Positions 1 through 8,970 of a stretch of DNA of 64,000 nt are shown piece by piece. The notes beneath the pieces are model-generated. The model saw only the letters and a program-made list of their open reading frames with translations, searched no databases and was not told the origin of the DNA. The stretch lies in assembly GCA_964636985.1 (NCBI GenBank), contig CAZWSX010000020.1:75023-139022 (forward strand). The letters run 5' to 3'. Position 1 is the stretch's first letter. Each line of letters opens with the position of its first letter. Source of the stretch: CAZWSX01 sp964636985. Its GTDB lineage: Bacteria; Planctomycetota; Planctomycetia; Pirellulales; Pirellulaceae. A program made the translations under genes and the position numbers.

Positions 1-1
1 C

Positions 2-256
2 GTGCTCAAAATCTTGCAGGTGATGCGCGACAAGGGACTGGTCGCCTGCGATACCGACCAACGCCCGCAGCTTTACAGCGCAGCAGCCGCGCGAACGGAA
101 GTGCTGGGGCAATTCGCCAACGACATGTTGCAGCGGGTGTTCGATGGATCGGCGACGCTCCTTCTGCAACATGCGATCTCGGGAAAGAAATGCACGCCTG
201 AAGAACTGGCTGCCATTCGAAAGCTCATCGACCAACAAGAGGAGAAGCACTCATGA
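2..256 (+). CDS. BlaI/MecI/CopY-family transcriptional repressor, C-terminal part (5' end outside window)
   Basis: The gene enters from the left edge; only its last 84 residues are visible. They read as the end of a BlaI-type winged helix ('LKILQVMRDKGLV', then the wing 'DQRPQLYSAAA') followed by the C-terminal dimerisation helices. In the known family, BlaI represses its own operon until the partner M56 protease signals its removal. The stop codon overlaps the ATG of the next gene by 4 bp (ATGA), so the two are co-transcribed and probably translationally coupled. This pairing with an M56 protease is the strongest argument for the assignment. The operator lies outside the window. The first codon shown is not the real start. 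Confidence 0.85.
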   Translation: MLKILQVMRDKGLVACDTDQRPQLYSAAAARTEVLGQFANDMLQRVFDGSATLLLQHAISGKKCTPEELAAIRKLIDQQEEKHS

Positions 257-2988
257 ATCTCGGCGAGTTGTTTCAAGGGCCTGTCGTTCTAGAAGCGAGC
301 CTCGAAAACGCGGTCGTGCGGATGGCGCTGGTGCTGATGCATTCGCTTTGGCAGGTGCTGCTGGTCGTAAACGTGGTGGCCATCTTGCTGGCCGCACTCT
401 CGCGAGCAACGTCGAGCGTTCGCTACACCGTCGCGCTCGCGGGGCTGTTGATCTTGCCGGTGTTTCCGCTAGTGACCTGGTTTGTGGTCGAGCCCGCTCG
501 ACAAGCTGAAAGCGCGTTGGCCACGGCAAGCACATTGGAAACTCAGGCCAACTTCTTGCGAAGCACCACGTCTGTCTCTGAGACCGCGTTCGACAAAGTC
601 ACACGCTTTGCCGGCGGAATCGATCGTTATTGCCGCGCGCACGCCTCGTGGTTGGCAGCGGCTTGGAGTGTGGGCGTCGCGGCCTTTGCCTTGCGGATTT
701 TCGTCGCCTGGCTTTCCGTTTGGAAATTGCGACGCGCTTCGAGTGAGGAAGTTCCTTACTCCGTGAACGAAACCTTGCATGGGTTGCTCAAGGTTCTCGG
801 CATGTCGTCGTCGATTCAACTATCGGTGACCGACAAGGTCGATGGCCCGGCCGTGGTAGGTTGGTTTCGACCGCTGATCTTGCTGCCCGCGCACCTGGTG
901 ACGGGCCTCAATACGGACGATCTCACGCACATTCTGGCCCACGAGTTGGCCCACATTCGCCGTGGCGATTACGCGGTGAATGTGGTGCAGTGTGTGATCG
1001 AAATGCTCTTTTTCCACCATCCGGCAGTGTGGTGGTTATCGCATCAGGTTCGCGAGGAGCGCGAGCATTGCTGCGACGAGATCGCGATTGCGGCGTGCGG
1101 CGATCGTTTCGCCTATGCCCGCTCGCTTGCCACGCTCGACGACATGCGTCCCGAGCCGCGTCCATTGGTTTTAGCACTTGGTTCAAGAGGAGGTCGATTG
1201 ATGAATCGCATTCGCAGATTGCTTGGAGTGCCGACACCTTCGATTGGGGGTTCGGGCGCCATTGTTCTAACGGGCATGGCGCTCGCGGTGATAATCGCAT
1301 TGGCCATGGGGGTGAGCGATGCCACGGCACAAACCGAAGAGAAATCCGGTCAAGCCAAAACAGACCAAGAGGCTACAGACCCCGAGGCGAGGGAACTCTA
1401 CGAACTGGAACTCGATGACGTAAACGAATTGATGCTCCTAGCGGCGGACGAACAAATCGTTCAAGGCGAGCAAGCGCGAGAACAAGCTCGACGCGCGGAA
1501 CAGTTGGCAAAGGTTACGGCCGATCTCGACAAAGCCGTCGCCCAACTGGCGCTCCGCGAGCAGAAATTCAAAATCGCCGAACTGGAATTGGTACTGGAAG
1601 AAGCCAAGGCAATGGAGTCCTTTGCCGACGAGGAGGCGGCCGCCTTCGAAAAGCTGATGCAGTCCGGGCAGACATCGCAATCGGAGTATATACAACGAAA
1701 ACAAGGCCAATTGTCGGCTCGCTTAGCGAAGCGGAAGGCGGAGCTCGCGTTAGACGCAATTAAGACGGGGAAAGATCCCAGCAAGAGTGCCAACGAGTTG
1801 GAACTCGAAAACGCCACGTTAGCCTTGAGAGCGGCGGAGGAAGCGCTGTTACTCGTCGAAAAACAGGCCGACGCGGGTCAGGCGACCGGGGTGGAACGCG
1901 CGGCAGCCCGCCGTGATGCGATCAAGGCAAAATTCCAGCTAGACCGTTTGCGCCTGAGGCAGCAGCAACTCCAGCAACAACAAGCCGAACAAGCCGCCGA
2001 GAATGAAAAAGCGGCTGCTGCGGATGTGGTTGCAGCAAACGAAGTGCTTGCACGTAAGCAGGCGGAGGAACGAAAGGAAGCCAAGATTGCAAAGGCAACC
2101 GAGCTGAGAGAGGCGGTTGTAAAAGTCTATCCCTTGAAGCATGTTCGAGCGACAGCCGCGCTCGACATGATCAAAGAAAAAATCGATCCCAAGGGGGTTC
2201 GCTCGATCCAGGCGGGAGCCGACGAGCGAGCCAATATCATCATCATCGTGGCGCCGGGCGACGTTCACAAACTCGTTGCGCAGCTGATCGATGAACTGGA
2301 CGGCACCAAAGAGGCGGACTTAGACGCTCCAAAGAAAGAAGCTGCGATCCGTGCCATCAAGAAGCACAGCGAAGCCGTTCGAGAACTCGATCGCCGATGG
2401 AATAAGGCCGACCTGCAGGAATGGAAGACGAAGCTTGACGATAAGAATGCGGAGATCGATCGCGGAACGCTGATTCGGCGCCTCTCGCTCGACTTGGCTG
2501 GTCGTCTGCCCACGCCCGAAGAAGTGAAGGAGTTCTTGAACGATAAGGAACCAGACGCGGTTCGACGTCTTACGAAGCGATTATTAGAGGGGCCGACAAT
2601 CGCCGAGAAGGTCAAGGTGTGGAAGAAGTCCGATCCGGCCACTTCGAAAAAGCAGCCGCCCGTCAATGAAGACGCCCAGGCCGCTGAGGTTCAAGGAAAG
2701 GTCGCAAAAGAGCAGGCACGCATCGACATCGAACTGCTCTCGCTCGATCTTCAGCAATCGGAAAACCAGTTGGCAGCTTCCAACGCCAAGTTTCAGCGAA
2801 TGCACCAACTGAACGAAAAGTCGCCGGGGACGGTGCCCGGGACGGAAATTGTCGCAGCCAAGATTGAATCGGCCAATTGCGAAATTGCCGTGCGACGAGC
2901 GAAGCTCAAGCTCGAAGCGGCCAAGTTGAAGTACCAATCGACTGATAACGCCAAAGAACCGCCGACCGTCGAGAAGCCTCAGCGGTAA
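253..2988 (+). CDS. M56 (BlaR1-like) membrane metallopeptidase with coiled-coil and DUF1549-like C-terminal extension
   Basis: 911 residues. Hydrophobic segments lie near residues 24-50, 58-79, 132-158 and 333-355. The zinc site HELAH (230-234), with the downstream 'EREHCCDE' (268-276), is the M56 signature, so the protease is probably active. It should cleave the BlaI-like repressor encoded just upstream, as in BlaR1/BlaI pairs. The part after the last membrane helix, where BlaR1 has a penicillin-binding sensor, is different: long Glu/Ala/Gln/Lys-rich coiled coil (about 380-620), a short alpha/beta piece ending 'ANIIIIVAPGDVHKLVAQLI' that resembles secretin N-domains (about 622-683), a piece 'IDRGTLIRRLSLDLAGRLP' (735-753) very like the start of planctomycete DUF1549 domains, and a final coiled coil. 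The ligand sensed is unknown. The protease call is firm; the tail domains are inferred by eye. Confidence 0.88.
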   Translation: MNLGELFQGPVVLEASLENAVVRMALVLMHSLWQVLLVVNVVAILLAALSRATSSVRYTVALAGLLILPVFPLVTWFVVEPARQAESALATASTLETQANFLRSTTSVSETAFDKVTRFAGGIDRYCRAHASWLAAAWSVGVAAFALRIFVAWLSVWKLRRASSEEVPYSVNETLHGLLKVLGMSSSIQLSVTDKVDGPAVVGWFRPLILLPAHLVTGLNTDDLTHILAHELAHIRRGDYAVNVVQCVIEMLFFHHPAVWWLSHQVREEREHCCDEIAIAACGDRFAYARSLATLDDMRPEPRPLVLALGSRGGRLMNRIRRLLGVPTPSIGGSGAIVLTGMALAVIIALAMGVSDATAQTEEKSGQAKTDQEATDPEARELYELELDDVNELMLLAADEQIVQGEQAREQARRAEQLAKVTADLDKAVAQLALREQKFKIAELELVLEEAKAMESFADEEAAAFEKLMQSGQTSQSEYIQRKQGQLSARLAKRKAELALDAIKTGKDPSKSANELELENATLALRAAEEALLLVEKQADAGQATGVERAAARRDAIKAKFQLDRLRLRQQQLQQQQAEQAAENEKAAAADVVAANEVLARKQAEERKEAKIAKATELREAVVKVYPLKHVRATAALDMIKEKIDPKGVRSIQAGADERANIIIIVAPGDVHKLVAQLIDELDGTKEADLDAPKKEAAIRAIKKHSEAVRELDRRWNKADLQEWKTKLDDKNAEIDRGTLIRRLSLDLAGRLPTPEEVKEFLNDKEPDAVRRLTKRLLEGPTIAEKVKVWKKSDPATSKKQPPVNEDAQAAEVQGKVAKEQARIDIELLSLDLQQSENQLAASNAKFQRMHQLNEKSPGTVPGTEIVAAKIESANCEIAVRRAKLKLEAAKLKYQSTDNAKEPPTVEKPQR

Positions 2989-3085
2989 GCGAGATAGATG
3001 GAGCGTCATTCGGGACGGTTAATCGGTCCGTCCTTCTGAACCAAGTCCGCTTCTCGATTGGACCTTGTGGCCGTCCTCCGCCGGA

Positions 3086-3901
3086 TCACTTGTGCTCGTG
3101 ACTGCGAAGGTGCTCTTCGCAATAAGCAGGCGTTCCCGTGCACTTGGTGCAGTAGCGGAACTCCAAATCGGGATGCGTAACGTTGTTCGCTCCGCAAGCG
3201 GCGCACGTATGCCGAATGGTACGCCGCTGAACCGACTCGTTGCCAAGGGCTGAAAAGCGGCGATGGCCCGCCCGTGCCGCTCGCAGCAGTTCGGGCGCGA
3301 AGAAAATCAGGAAGTTTCCCACGCTGGCAAAAATAGCCAGCATCTGCAGCCAGCCCCCCTGGCGGAACGTAGCGAGGGCCGTGGCAAGCGAGAAAGCCAA
3401 AAACACCCAGCTGATCAGGGCCAGGTATTTCACCTTAACGGGGAATACAAAAAAGATATTGATTTCAAAATCAGGAAAGAGCCAAGCGAATGCCACGAAA
3501 AGGCTCAGTTGCAAAAACGCCGCCGACATCGCCACATCGGGCGGAGCGAAGTACATCGCACCCAGTGCCACGGCCACATTCAGCAACCAACCCACGAGAA
3601 TATAGAGATTGAAGCGGAAGGTTCCCCACGTTCGCTCTAGCGCGTCGCAGATCAGATAGAAGAACGAAATAGCGAAAATGAAGAAAATCGGACTGAGCGA
3701 AACCGGTTCCAGCAGGGTGCCAAACAGTCGCCAAAATTCTCCGTTTCGCAAATCCGCGGGACGAAGCGCGACTAGATTAGCTGCCTCCGGCTTGATTAGG
3801 GACAGAACGAAAACGACGACCTGGCTCGCCGTTAGGAGCATGGGCAGATGGGGGATCGCGAATCCTCCAAAGCGTCGCTCGAGACGATCGACCCAGTTCA
3901 T
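3086..3901 (-). CDS. Rhomboid-like membrane protein with C-terminal zinc ribbon
   Basis: 271 residues from an ATG at 3901, preceded by a GGAGAA ribosome-binding site; a longer reading back to 4108 adds a poorly credible Arg-rich leader. About six hydrophobic segments are seen. 'GEFWRLFGTLLEP' near the N-terminus and 'FFVFPVKVKYLA' after the fourth helix are typical of rhomboid-fold proteins. The catalytic GxSG motif is not present (the corresponding stretch reads 'DVAMSAAFLQLSLF'), so this looks like a non-proteolytic rhomboid. The last 45 residues carry two Cys pairs (CAACG and YCTKC) that should bind zinc. The role is unknown; rhomboid pseudoproteases in other systems bind membrane substrates. 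It is divergent from the exopolysaccharide gene that follows. Confidence 0.7.
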   Translation of the reverse strand: MNWVDRLERRFGGFAIPHLPMLLTASQVVVFVLSLIKPEAANLVALRPADLRNGEFWRLFGTLLEPVSLSPIFFIFAISFFYLICDALERTWGTFRFNLYILVGWLLNVAVALGAMYFAPPDVAMSAAFLQLSLFVAFAWLFPDFEINIFFVFPVKVKYLALISWVFLAFSLATALATFRQGGWLQMLAIFASVGNFLIFFAPELLRAARAGHRRFSALGNESVQRRTIRHTCAACGANNVTHPDLEFRYCTKCTGTPAYCEEHLRSHEHK

Positions 3902-4324
3902 GCCTGCTGTTCTCCGCAGTCGCCTTGGCTGCCGTGTTCCTCGTGACTCGACTTGTCGATGGTATCGATCATACCGGCGGTATCGTGTCGTTCGATGAAG
4001 ACGTGCGGCGCGCTGAATTTGCTCCCGCAAACTTAGCATGGAGAGCCAGAGTGCGGATAGCGACCGTGGCGGCCAGCTGTCGCTTTTCCTCAACACGGCC
4101 ACGGCCACGTCGACAAATGACTACGCCCTACCTCCGCATCCTTATCTTTTGGCGTTAAGAACCGTCTCCGCGATAGCAACAAGCTACCTTTATTTGCCAG
4201 TTCCATTGCGCCGGCGGCGATCGTCCGCGCGATTGGCGCTCGTTTTGCATCCGCTTGGTTTCGGGAGATGTCTCACCGGTTGGGTTATCCGGTGATTCGC
4301 TCGAAATCCAACGCGAGGGTTCGC
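3902..4324. other. Intergenic region between divergent genes
   Basis: 423 bp separating the divergent rhomboid-like and Wzz-like genes. Both promoters must lie here, but I see no convincing -35/-10 pair and no operator-like dyad. The short reading frames are Arg/Ser-rich and look non-coding. Confidence 0.5.
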
Positions 4325-5803
4325 ATGACCGACAACTTTACCAACATGCTGACACTGCCCGAAGTCATCGCGGCCCTGAAGCGCCATTGGCTCAAAGGGG
4401 GCGCTGTCGCCGTCGGGATGCTGATTTTGGTCGCCGCGGCCGTCTTTTCGCTTCCTCGCACGTACCAATCGGAAGCGAAGATCTTGGTCAAAATTGGCCG
4501 CGAAACGGTGACTCTCGACCCGACCGTTTCCACCGGCCAACTCGTCTCGATCTACGAATCGCGCGAGAACGAACTCAATTCGCTGTTAGAAGTCCTCCGC
4601 AGCCGCGAAGTGCTGGAACTGGTGATCGATCGCCTTGGGACCGACGCCATTCTTTACGGGGGCCGCATCGCGGAACAGCCTAAAGTCACGCAAGTCTCAA
4701 TCGCCGGGCAAGATTCGTCGCTGGACGAACCTCACTCGCGGCGCAACGGCTCTGCCCGTCAGGCGTCGCTCAAGAAACTCGAAAAGGCGATCGAGATCTG
4801 GGCCCCCAAACGTTCCAGCGTCATCGCCGTGAGAGCGAAAGCCGAAACACCCGACCTGGCACAAGCCATTGTCGCCGCTGTTCTGGATGCCTTCCGCGAC
4901 GAGCACGTGCGGGTGAACCGTACCCAAGGCTCGCACGAGTTCTTCGTCGAACAGGAAAAGATCCTGAAAGACCGCTGGCAAGACGCAAGCGAAAAGCTGC
5001 GAACCACCAAGGACGCGATGGGCGTGGCCTCGATCGAAGGCAAACGCAACATGCTGCAACAGCAGCTCAACGACATCGAATCGCGCACCATCAGCGTCCA
5101 GGCCGACCTGGCCTCGAACGTCGCCAAAACGAACTCGCTGCGTCGAACGATTGCCGGGCTGCCCGAAACCACGGTCACGTCGCAAGTCGAAAACGCCAGC
5201 GGTGCTCACGACCAGATGCGTGGTTCGCTCTACAGCCTGCAAATCAAAGAACAAGAGCTGCTGTCGAAGCTCCAGCCCGATCATCCTCAAGTGCTGGCCG
5301 TCCGCTCTCAAGTCGCGGACCTGGAGAAAATCCTGGCCGGCGAGCAAGTTGTTCGCCAGCAAAAGACGAAGAGCATCAATCCTCACCGCCAGGCGATGGA
5401 ACTCGACCTGCTCAATCAAACGTCGCAGCGCGACGCACTGATTGGTCTCTCGGAACAATTGACGAAACAGCGGGATCAGATTCTTATCGAACTCAAGACC
5501 TTGAACCAACAAGAAATCGAGCTCGGCGAACTGCAACGAACCGTTCAACTCGCCGAAACGAGCTATCGCGACGTCGCGGGCAAGCTGGAACAAGCTCGCC
5601 TGAACACCGCTTTGGAGCACGACCGGATTTCGAACGTGAATGTCGTCCAACCGGCGACGTTCAACAGCATTCCTGTTTCGCCTAAGCGGTCGATGATTCT
5701 CGTGCTGGCCAGCCTGATGTCGGCCATGACCGGCACCGCCGTTCCGCTCGGATTGGCCTTCAATGATCGCCGCTCGCGAATCGCCAGGATGGACTGGGAA
5801 TAA
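4325..5803 (+). CDS. Wzz/GumC-type polysaccharide chain-length determinant
   Basis: 492 residues from an ATG at 4325 with GAGGG upstream; an ATG at 4268 would add 19 residues. The N-terminal helix (about 30-50) is followed by the Wzz motif region 'TYQSEAKILVKIGRETV', a long periplasmic coiled coil rich in Gln/Glu/Leu (about 190-430), then the Pro-containing motif 'IPVSPKRSMILVLASLMS' leading into the second membrane helix near the C-terminus. This is the architecture of GumC/Wzz co-polymerases, which set chain length in exopolysaccharide export. No C-terminal tyrosine-kinase domain is present, and no other polysaccharide genes adjoin it, so the polymer it serves is unknown. Confidence 0.85.
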   Translation: MTDNFTNMLTLPEVIAALKRHWLKGGAVAVGMLILVAAAVFSLPRTYQSEAKILVKIGRETVTLDPTVSTGQLVSIYESRENELNSLLEVLRSREVLELVIDRLGTDAILYGGRIAEQPKVTQVSIAGQDSSLDEPHSRRNGSARQASLKKLEKAIEIWAPKRSSVIAVRAKAETPDLAQAIVAAVLDAFRDEHVRVNRTQGSHEFFVEQEKILKDRWQDASEKLRTTKDAMGVASIEGKRNMLQQQLNDIESRTISVQADLASNVAKTNSLRRTIAGLPETTVTSQVENASGAHDQMRGSLYSLQIKEQELLSKLQPDHPQVLAVRSQVADLEKILAGEQVVRQQKTKSINPHRQAMELDLLNQTSQRDALIGLSEQLTKQRDQILIELKTLNQQEIELGELQRTVQLAETSYRDVAGKLEQARLNTALEHDRISNVNVVQPATFNSIPVSPKRSMILVLASLMSAMTGTAVPLGLAFNDRRSRIARMDWE

Positions 5804-5828
5804 CTCCTTCCCAACGTACTAATTCTTC

Positions 5829-5847
5829 GGGGCGTTTCTGTCGCCCC
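5829..5847. terminator. Weak hairpin after the Wzz-like gene
   Basis: GGGGCG (5829-5834) pairs with CGCCCC (5842-5847) across a 7-nt loop, 26 bp after the stop codon. No T-run follows, so termination is uncertain. Confidence 0.3.
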
Positions 5848-5932
5848 TGCCACGCTGACGATCTCGCCTTCGCACGATAAAATCGTCGGTTTCGTCGCGT
5901 TGGTTTGTCTTCTCTCCTGGTAGCGGTTCGTC

Positions 5933-7024
5933 ATGGAAGCCGGAATTGTTGGTTTGCCGAATGTCGGCAAAAGCACGCTCTTTAACGCCCTTACGGCTTC
6001 GAAAGCGGCTCAAAGTGCAAATTACCCGTTCTGCACGATCGAGCCCAACGAGGGGATCGTGAGCGTGCCCGACGGCCGCTTGCAGCGGATCACCAAATAC
6101 ATCGTCCCGAAAAAAATTGTTCCGACCGCTCTCAAACTGGTCGATATCGCGGGAATCGTAAAAGGGGCCAGCGAAGGGGAAGGGCTCGGCAACAAGTTCT
6201 TGCAGCACATTCGCGAGGTCGATGCGATCCTGCAAGTGGTCCGCTGCTTTACCGACCCGGATGTGATCCACGTGGCGGGTTCCGTGAATCCGCTATTCGA
6301 CATTGAAGTGATCGAAATGGAACTCCTGCTGGCCGATATCCAGCAGCTCGAAACGGCGCTACCCAAGGCGGAACGATCCACTAAGAGCGGTGATAAGGAC
6401 GCCAAGTTCCGCGTCGAAGTCATTAAAAAGTGCCTGGAACACACCAAGACCGAGCAGCCGCTGCGAAAGTTGAAGCTCGATCCGCTCGAAGAAAAGGCGA
6501 TGAAGAGTTACGGCTTGATGACAGCCAAGCCCGTACTCTACGTGGCCAACGTCGACGAAAACGATCTTGAGGGGAAATCGGCCTCGGCGATGCAACTGCG
6601 CGAGTTCGCCGCCAAGGTCGGGGCGGAAATGGTGCCCGTGTGCGCCAAACTCGAGGCTGAGATTGCCGAACTCGACGAACCCGACCGGACCGAGATGTTG
6701 AACTCGGTGGGCCTCACCGAGCCCGCACTCGCTGTGTTGGCGCGAGCTGCCTACAAGTCACTTGGATTGCAAAGCTACTTCACCGCAGGCGAACAAGAGG
6801 TACGGGCGTGGCCGATTCCCATCGGAGCGACCGCGCCCCAAGCGGCAGGCGTCATCCACACCGATTTCGAAAAGGGCTTCATCCGGGCAGAAATTTATTC
6901 GCTCGAAGACCTGGAGAAGTACCATGGCGAAAAGGAAATCCGCAACGCAGGCAAACTGCGAACGGAAGGCAAAGGCTACGTCATGCAAGACGGCGACATT
7001 TGCCACTTCTTGTTCAACACCTAG
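5933..7024 (+). CDS. ychF: Redox-regulated Obg-like ATPase/GTPase YchF
   Basis: 363 residues, the usual YchF length. The N-terminus 'MEAGIVGLPNVGKSTLFNAL' holds the G1 P-loop. 'DIAGIVKGASEGEGLGNKFL' is the G3 region and 'YVANVDEND' replaces the classical NKxD with the NxxE-type sequence that gives YchF its ATP preference. The C-terminal TGS domain includes 'SYFTAGEQEVRAWPI', 'GVIHTDFEKGFIRAEI' and ends 'YVMQDGDICHFLFN', nearly invariant in the family. The protein is a soluble, ribosome-associated NTPase found in almost all bacteria. It appears monocistronic here. Confidence 0.97.
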   Translation: MEAGIVGLPNVGKSTLFNALTASKAAQSANYPFCTIEPNEGIVSVPDGRLQRITKYIVPKKIVPTALKLVDIAGIVKGASEGEGLGNKFLQHIREVDAILQVVRCFTDPDVIHVAGSVNPLFDIEVIEMELLLADIQQLETALPKAERSTKSGDKDAKFRVEVIKKCLEHTKTEQPLRKLKLDPLEEKAMKSYGLMTAKPVLYVANVDENDLEGKSASAMQLREFAAKVGAEMVPVCAKLEAEIAELDEPDRTEMLNSVGLTEPALAVLARAAYKSLGLQSYFTAGEQEVRAWPIPIGATAPQAAGVIHTDFEKGFIRAEIYSLEDLEKYHGEKEIRNAGKLRTEGKGYVMQDGDICHFLFNT

Positions 7025-7088
7025 CCGGCTGGCGTCGTCTTGGCGAGACGTGCGGTCGGTTTCATCCTTCTAGTTTGGAAATCGATTT

Positions 7089-8468
7089 ATGAGCGTCGCG
7101 CCAAGGTTGATCGGTCTGGCCATCGTCTGTTGGCTGGCATGCATTGTCGGGCACATTGAAGCCGCTGATACGGGTTGGAAAGCCGGTTTCGCCAAGGTCA
7201 ACATCACGCCTGAGCGGCCGATGTGGCTGGCCGGCTATGGTGGACGAGACCACGCGGCCGAAGGTAAGCTACACGATATCTGGGTCAAGACTGTCGCATT
7301 GGAAGACTCCGCAGGGAAGCGGGTCGTCCTTCTGACGAGCGATTTGTGCGGCATCCCTCGCTGGATGTACGACAGCGTCAGCGACGCGGTCGAAAAGAAG
7401 CATGGTATCGGCCGCAGCGGCTTGCGGCTCTGTTACTCGCACAATCATTGTGCGCCAGTCGTGCGCGGCGATTTGGAAGACTATTACCCGCTCGATGCCG
7501 AACAAAAGCGGCGGGTCGACGAGTACTCCGAAAAGCTCGAAAAGGAGATGCTCGATTCGATCGATCGCGCGCTGGCCGATTTGTCGCCTGCCAAAGTTGC
7601 CATGACGGTGGGCGAATGCACGTTCGCCGTCAATCGGCGGAACAACCGCGAAGCGGAAGTGCCGGCCATCATCGAGCGAGGTGAGCCCTTCAAAGGCCCC
7701 GTGGATCACCGCGTGCCGGTGCTGGAGATTCGCGACGCCAGCGGCGAAAAGCTGCGCGGCACTGTGTTCGGTTACGCCTGCCACAACACAACGCTTTCGT
7801 TCTACCAATGGTGCGGCGATTATGCCGGCTTCGCACAAATCGCTCTCGAACGGGATCATCCTGGTGCAATGGCCTTGTTCGTGACCGGTTGCGGCGGCGA
7901 CCAGAACCCGCTGCCGCGCCGGACGGTTCCCCTCTGCGAAAAGTACGGCGAGCAACTTGCGGCAGCGGTAAGCGATGCTCTCAAGAAGGGAACGCGTCCC
8001 CTCCCCCCGCAAATTCGCACGGCACACGAATCGGTCGACCTCGCGTTCGACCGCGTGATGGAACGGGCTGACTTTGAAAAGCATGCCCAAGGGACTGACG
8101 GCCTACGGAAGCGCTGGGCCAATCGCTTTCTCAAGATGCTCGACGAAGGGAAGCCGCTTCCCAATTCCGCGCCGCTGGCGATCACTGCCTGGCGGTTAGG
8201 CGATTTAGAGTGGATCTCGATGGGAGGCGAAACGCTCGTCGACTACGCCGACCGCTTCCGTGCCGAATATGGAGAAGCAACCTGGGTCACCTCCTATTCA
8301 GCCGATTTGCTGGCCTATATTCCCTCGCGGCGGAACCTCATCGAGGGGTTGTACGAAGGGACTAACCTGTACGAGTACATGCATCCAGCCGAGAAGTGGG
8401 CGCTCGATACGGAACAGCGAATCGCCGAATCAGTTGACCGGTTGATGAAGAAGGTTCGCTCGAATTAG
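7089..8468 (+). CDS. Secreted neutral/alkaline ceramidase-like protein
   Basis: 459 residues with an N-terminal signal peptide ('LIGLAIVCWLACIVGHIEA'). The mature part starts 'WKAGFAKVNITPERPMWLAG', the typical opening of the neutral/alkaline non-lysosomal ceramidase N-terminal domain, and 'SHNHCAP' and 'FVTGCGGDQNP' match the zinc-site and active-site regions of that fold. Characterised members hydrolyse ceramide to sphingosine and fatty acid. Planctomycetes often carry several short members of this family with untested substrates, so the true substrate is open. It is followed by three inverted repeats and a small unknown gene. Confidence 0.85.
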   Translation: MSVAPRLIGLAIVCWLACIVGHIEAADTGWKAGFAKVNITPERPMWLAGYGGRDHAAEGKLHDIWVKTVALEDSAGKRVVLLTSDLCGIPRWMYDSVSDAVEKKHGIGRSGLRLCYSHNHCAPVVRGDLEDYYPLDAEQKRRVDEYSEKLEKEMLDSIDRALADLSPAKVAMTVGECTFAVNRRNNREAEVPAIIERGEPFKGPVDHRVPVLEIRDASGEKLRGTVFGYACHNTTLSFYQWCGDYAGFAQIALERDHPGAMALFVTGCGGDQNPLPRRTVPLCEKYGEQLAAAVSDALKKGTRPLPPQIRTAHESVDLAFDRVMERADFEKHAQGTDGLRKRWANRFLKMLDEGKPLPNSAPLAITAWRLGDLEWISMGGETLVDYADRFRAEYGEATWVTSYSADLLAYIPSRRNLIEGLYEGTNLYEYMHPAEKWALDTEQRIAESVDRLMKKVRSN

Positions 8469-8538
8469 GGTGGCACTAGTGCCACCCAGTCGGGTCCCAG
8501 GCGACCGGTGGTCGCCCGCCTTATCGGCACCCGATAAG
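8468..8538. repeat. Three consecutive inverted repeats
   Basis: A perfect 20-bp palindrome, GGGTGGCACTAGTGCCACCC (8468-8487), begins on the last base of the ceramidase-like stop codon. GCGACC/GGTCGC follows (8501-8506 with 8510-8515, 3-nt loop), then CTTATCGG/CCGATAAG (8520-8527 with 8531-8538, 3-nt loop). No T-run follows any of them, so they look like REP-type elements or mRNA-stabilising hairpins rather than simple terminators. Confidence 0.75.
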
Positions 8539-8551
8539 CAGGACAAGATTT

Positions 8552-8959
8552 ATGAACGTAGTGACGCATCAAGTCTTCGACGAGATCTTTGGCCTTCTGG
8601 AGGCGATTGAGGTCACAGACGATGTCGACATGTCGCAATTCGATCCCGATGATGCCAACGACGTTCGAACGCTAGTCGGCATGCATTTGGGGAGGGTTGT
8701 GACTGAGTCCATTCCAGAAAATCAGGAACTGTTGATGCGATCGCTAGCGTTCTATGCAAATCGCGATCAATTACCCTATCAGCAAATGAGAGATCGGTGC
8801 CAAGAGTTAAGTTTGCCCGACTCTTCGTCCTGGCCCCTGTTTTTTCTACGTATTGGTGAGGAACTGTTCGGTCCTCAGTTTGTCAGACACTGCGATGTCT
8901 CCAACGCCGTTGAACAAAACCTCGAAAGACCGAGCCTGGGGCTATTTCGCAGGGCCTGA
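8552..8959 (+). CDS. Hypothetical protein
   Basis: 135 residues, acidic in its first third, no signal peptide and no membrane helix. I recognise no domain. The composition (balanced Leu/Glu/Asp/Phe, one Cys) is that of a small soluble helical protein rather than a shadow frame. It begins 13 bp after a set of three hairpins and ends 11 bp before the convergent DUF1552 gene. The ATG at 8552 has only a weak purine stretch upstream. It could be strain-specific. Confidence 0.6.
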   Translation: MNVVTHQVFDEIFGLLEAIEVTDDVDMSQFDPDDANDVRTLVGMHLGRVVTESIPENQELLMRSLAFYANRDQLPYQQMRDRCQELSLPDSSSWPLFFLRIGEELFGPQFVRHCDVSNAVEQNLERPSLGLFRRA

Positions 8960-8970
8960 TCAGCGTGCCA

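Noticed and set aside
4697..5650. 317-codon antisense frame inside the Wzz-like gene
   Set aside because: Shadow of the coiled-coil coding strand; no start signal, no domain.
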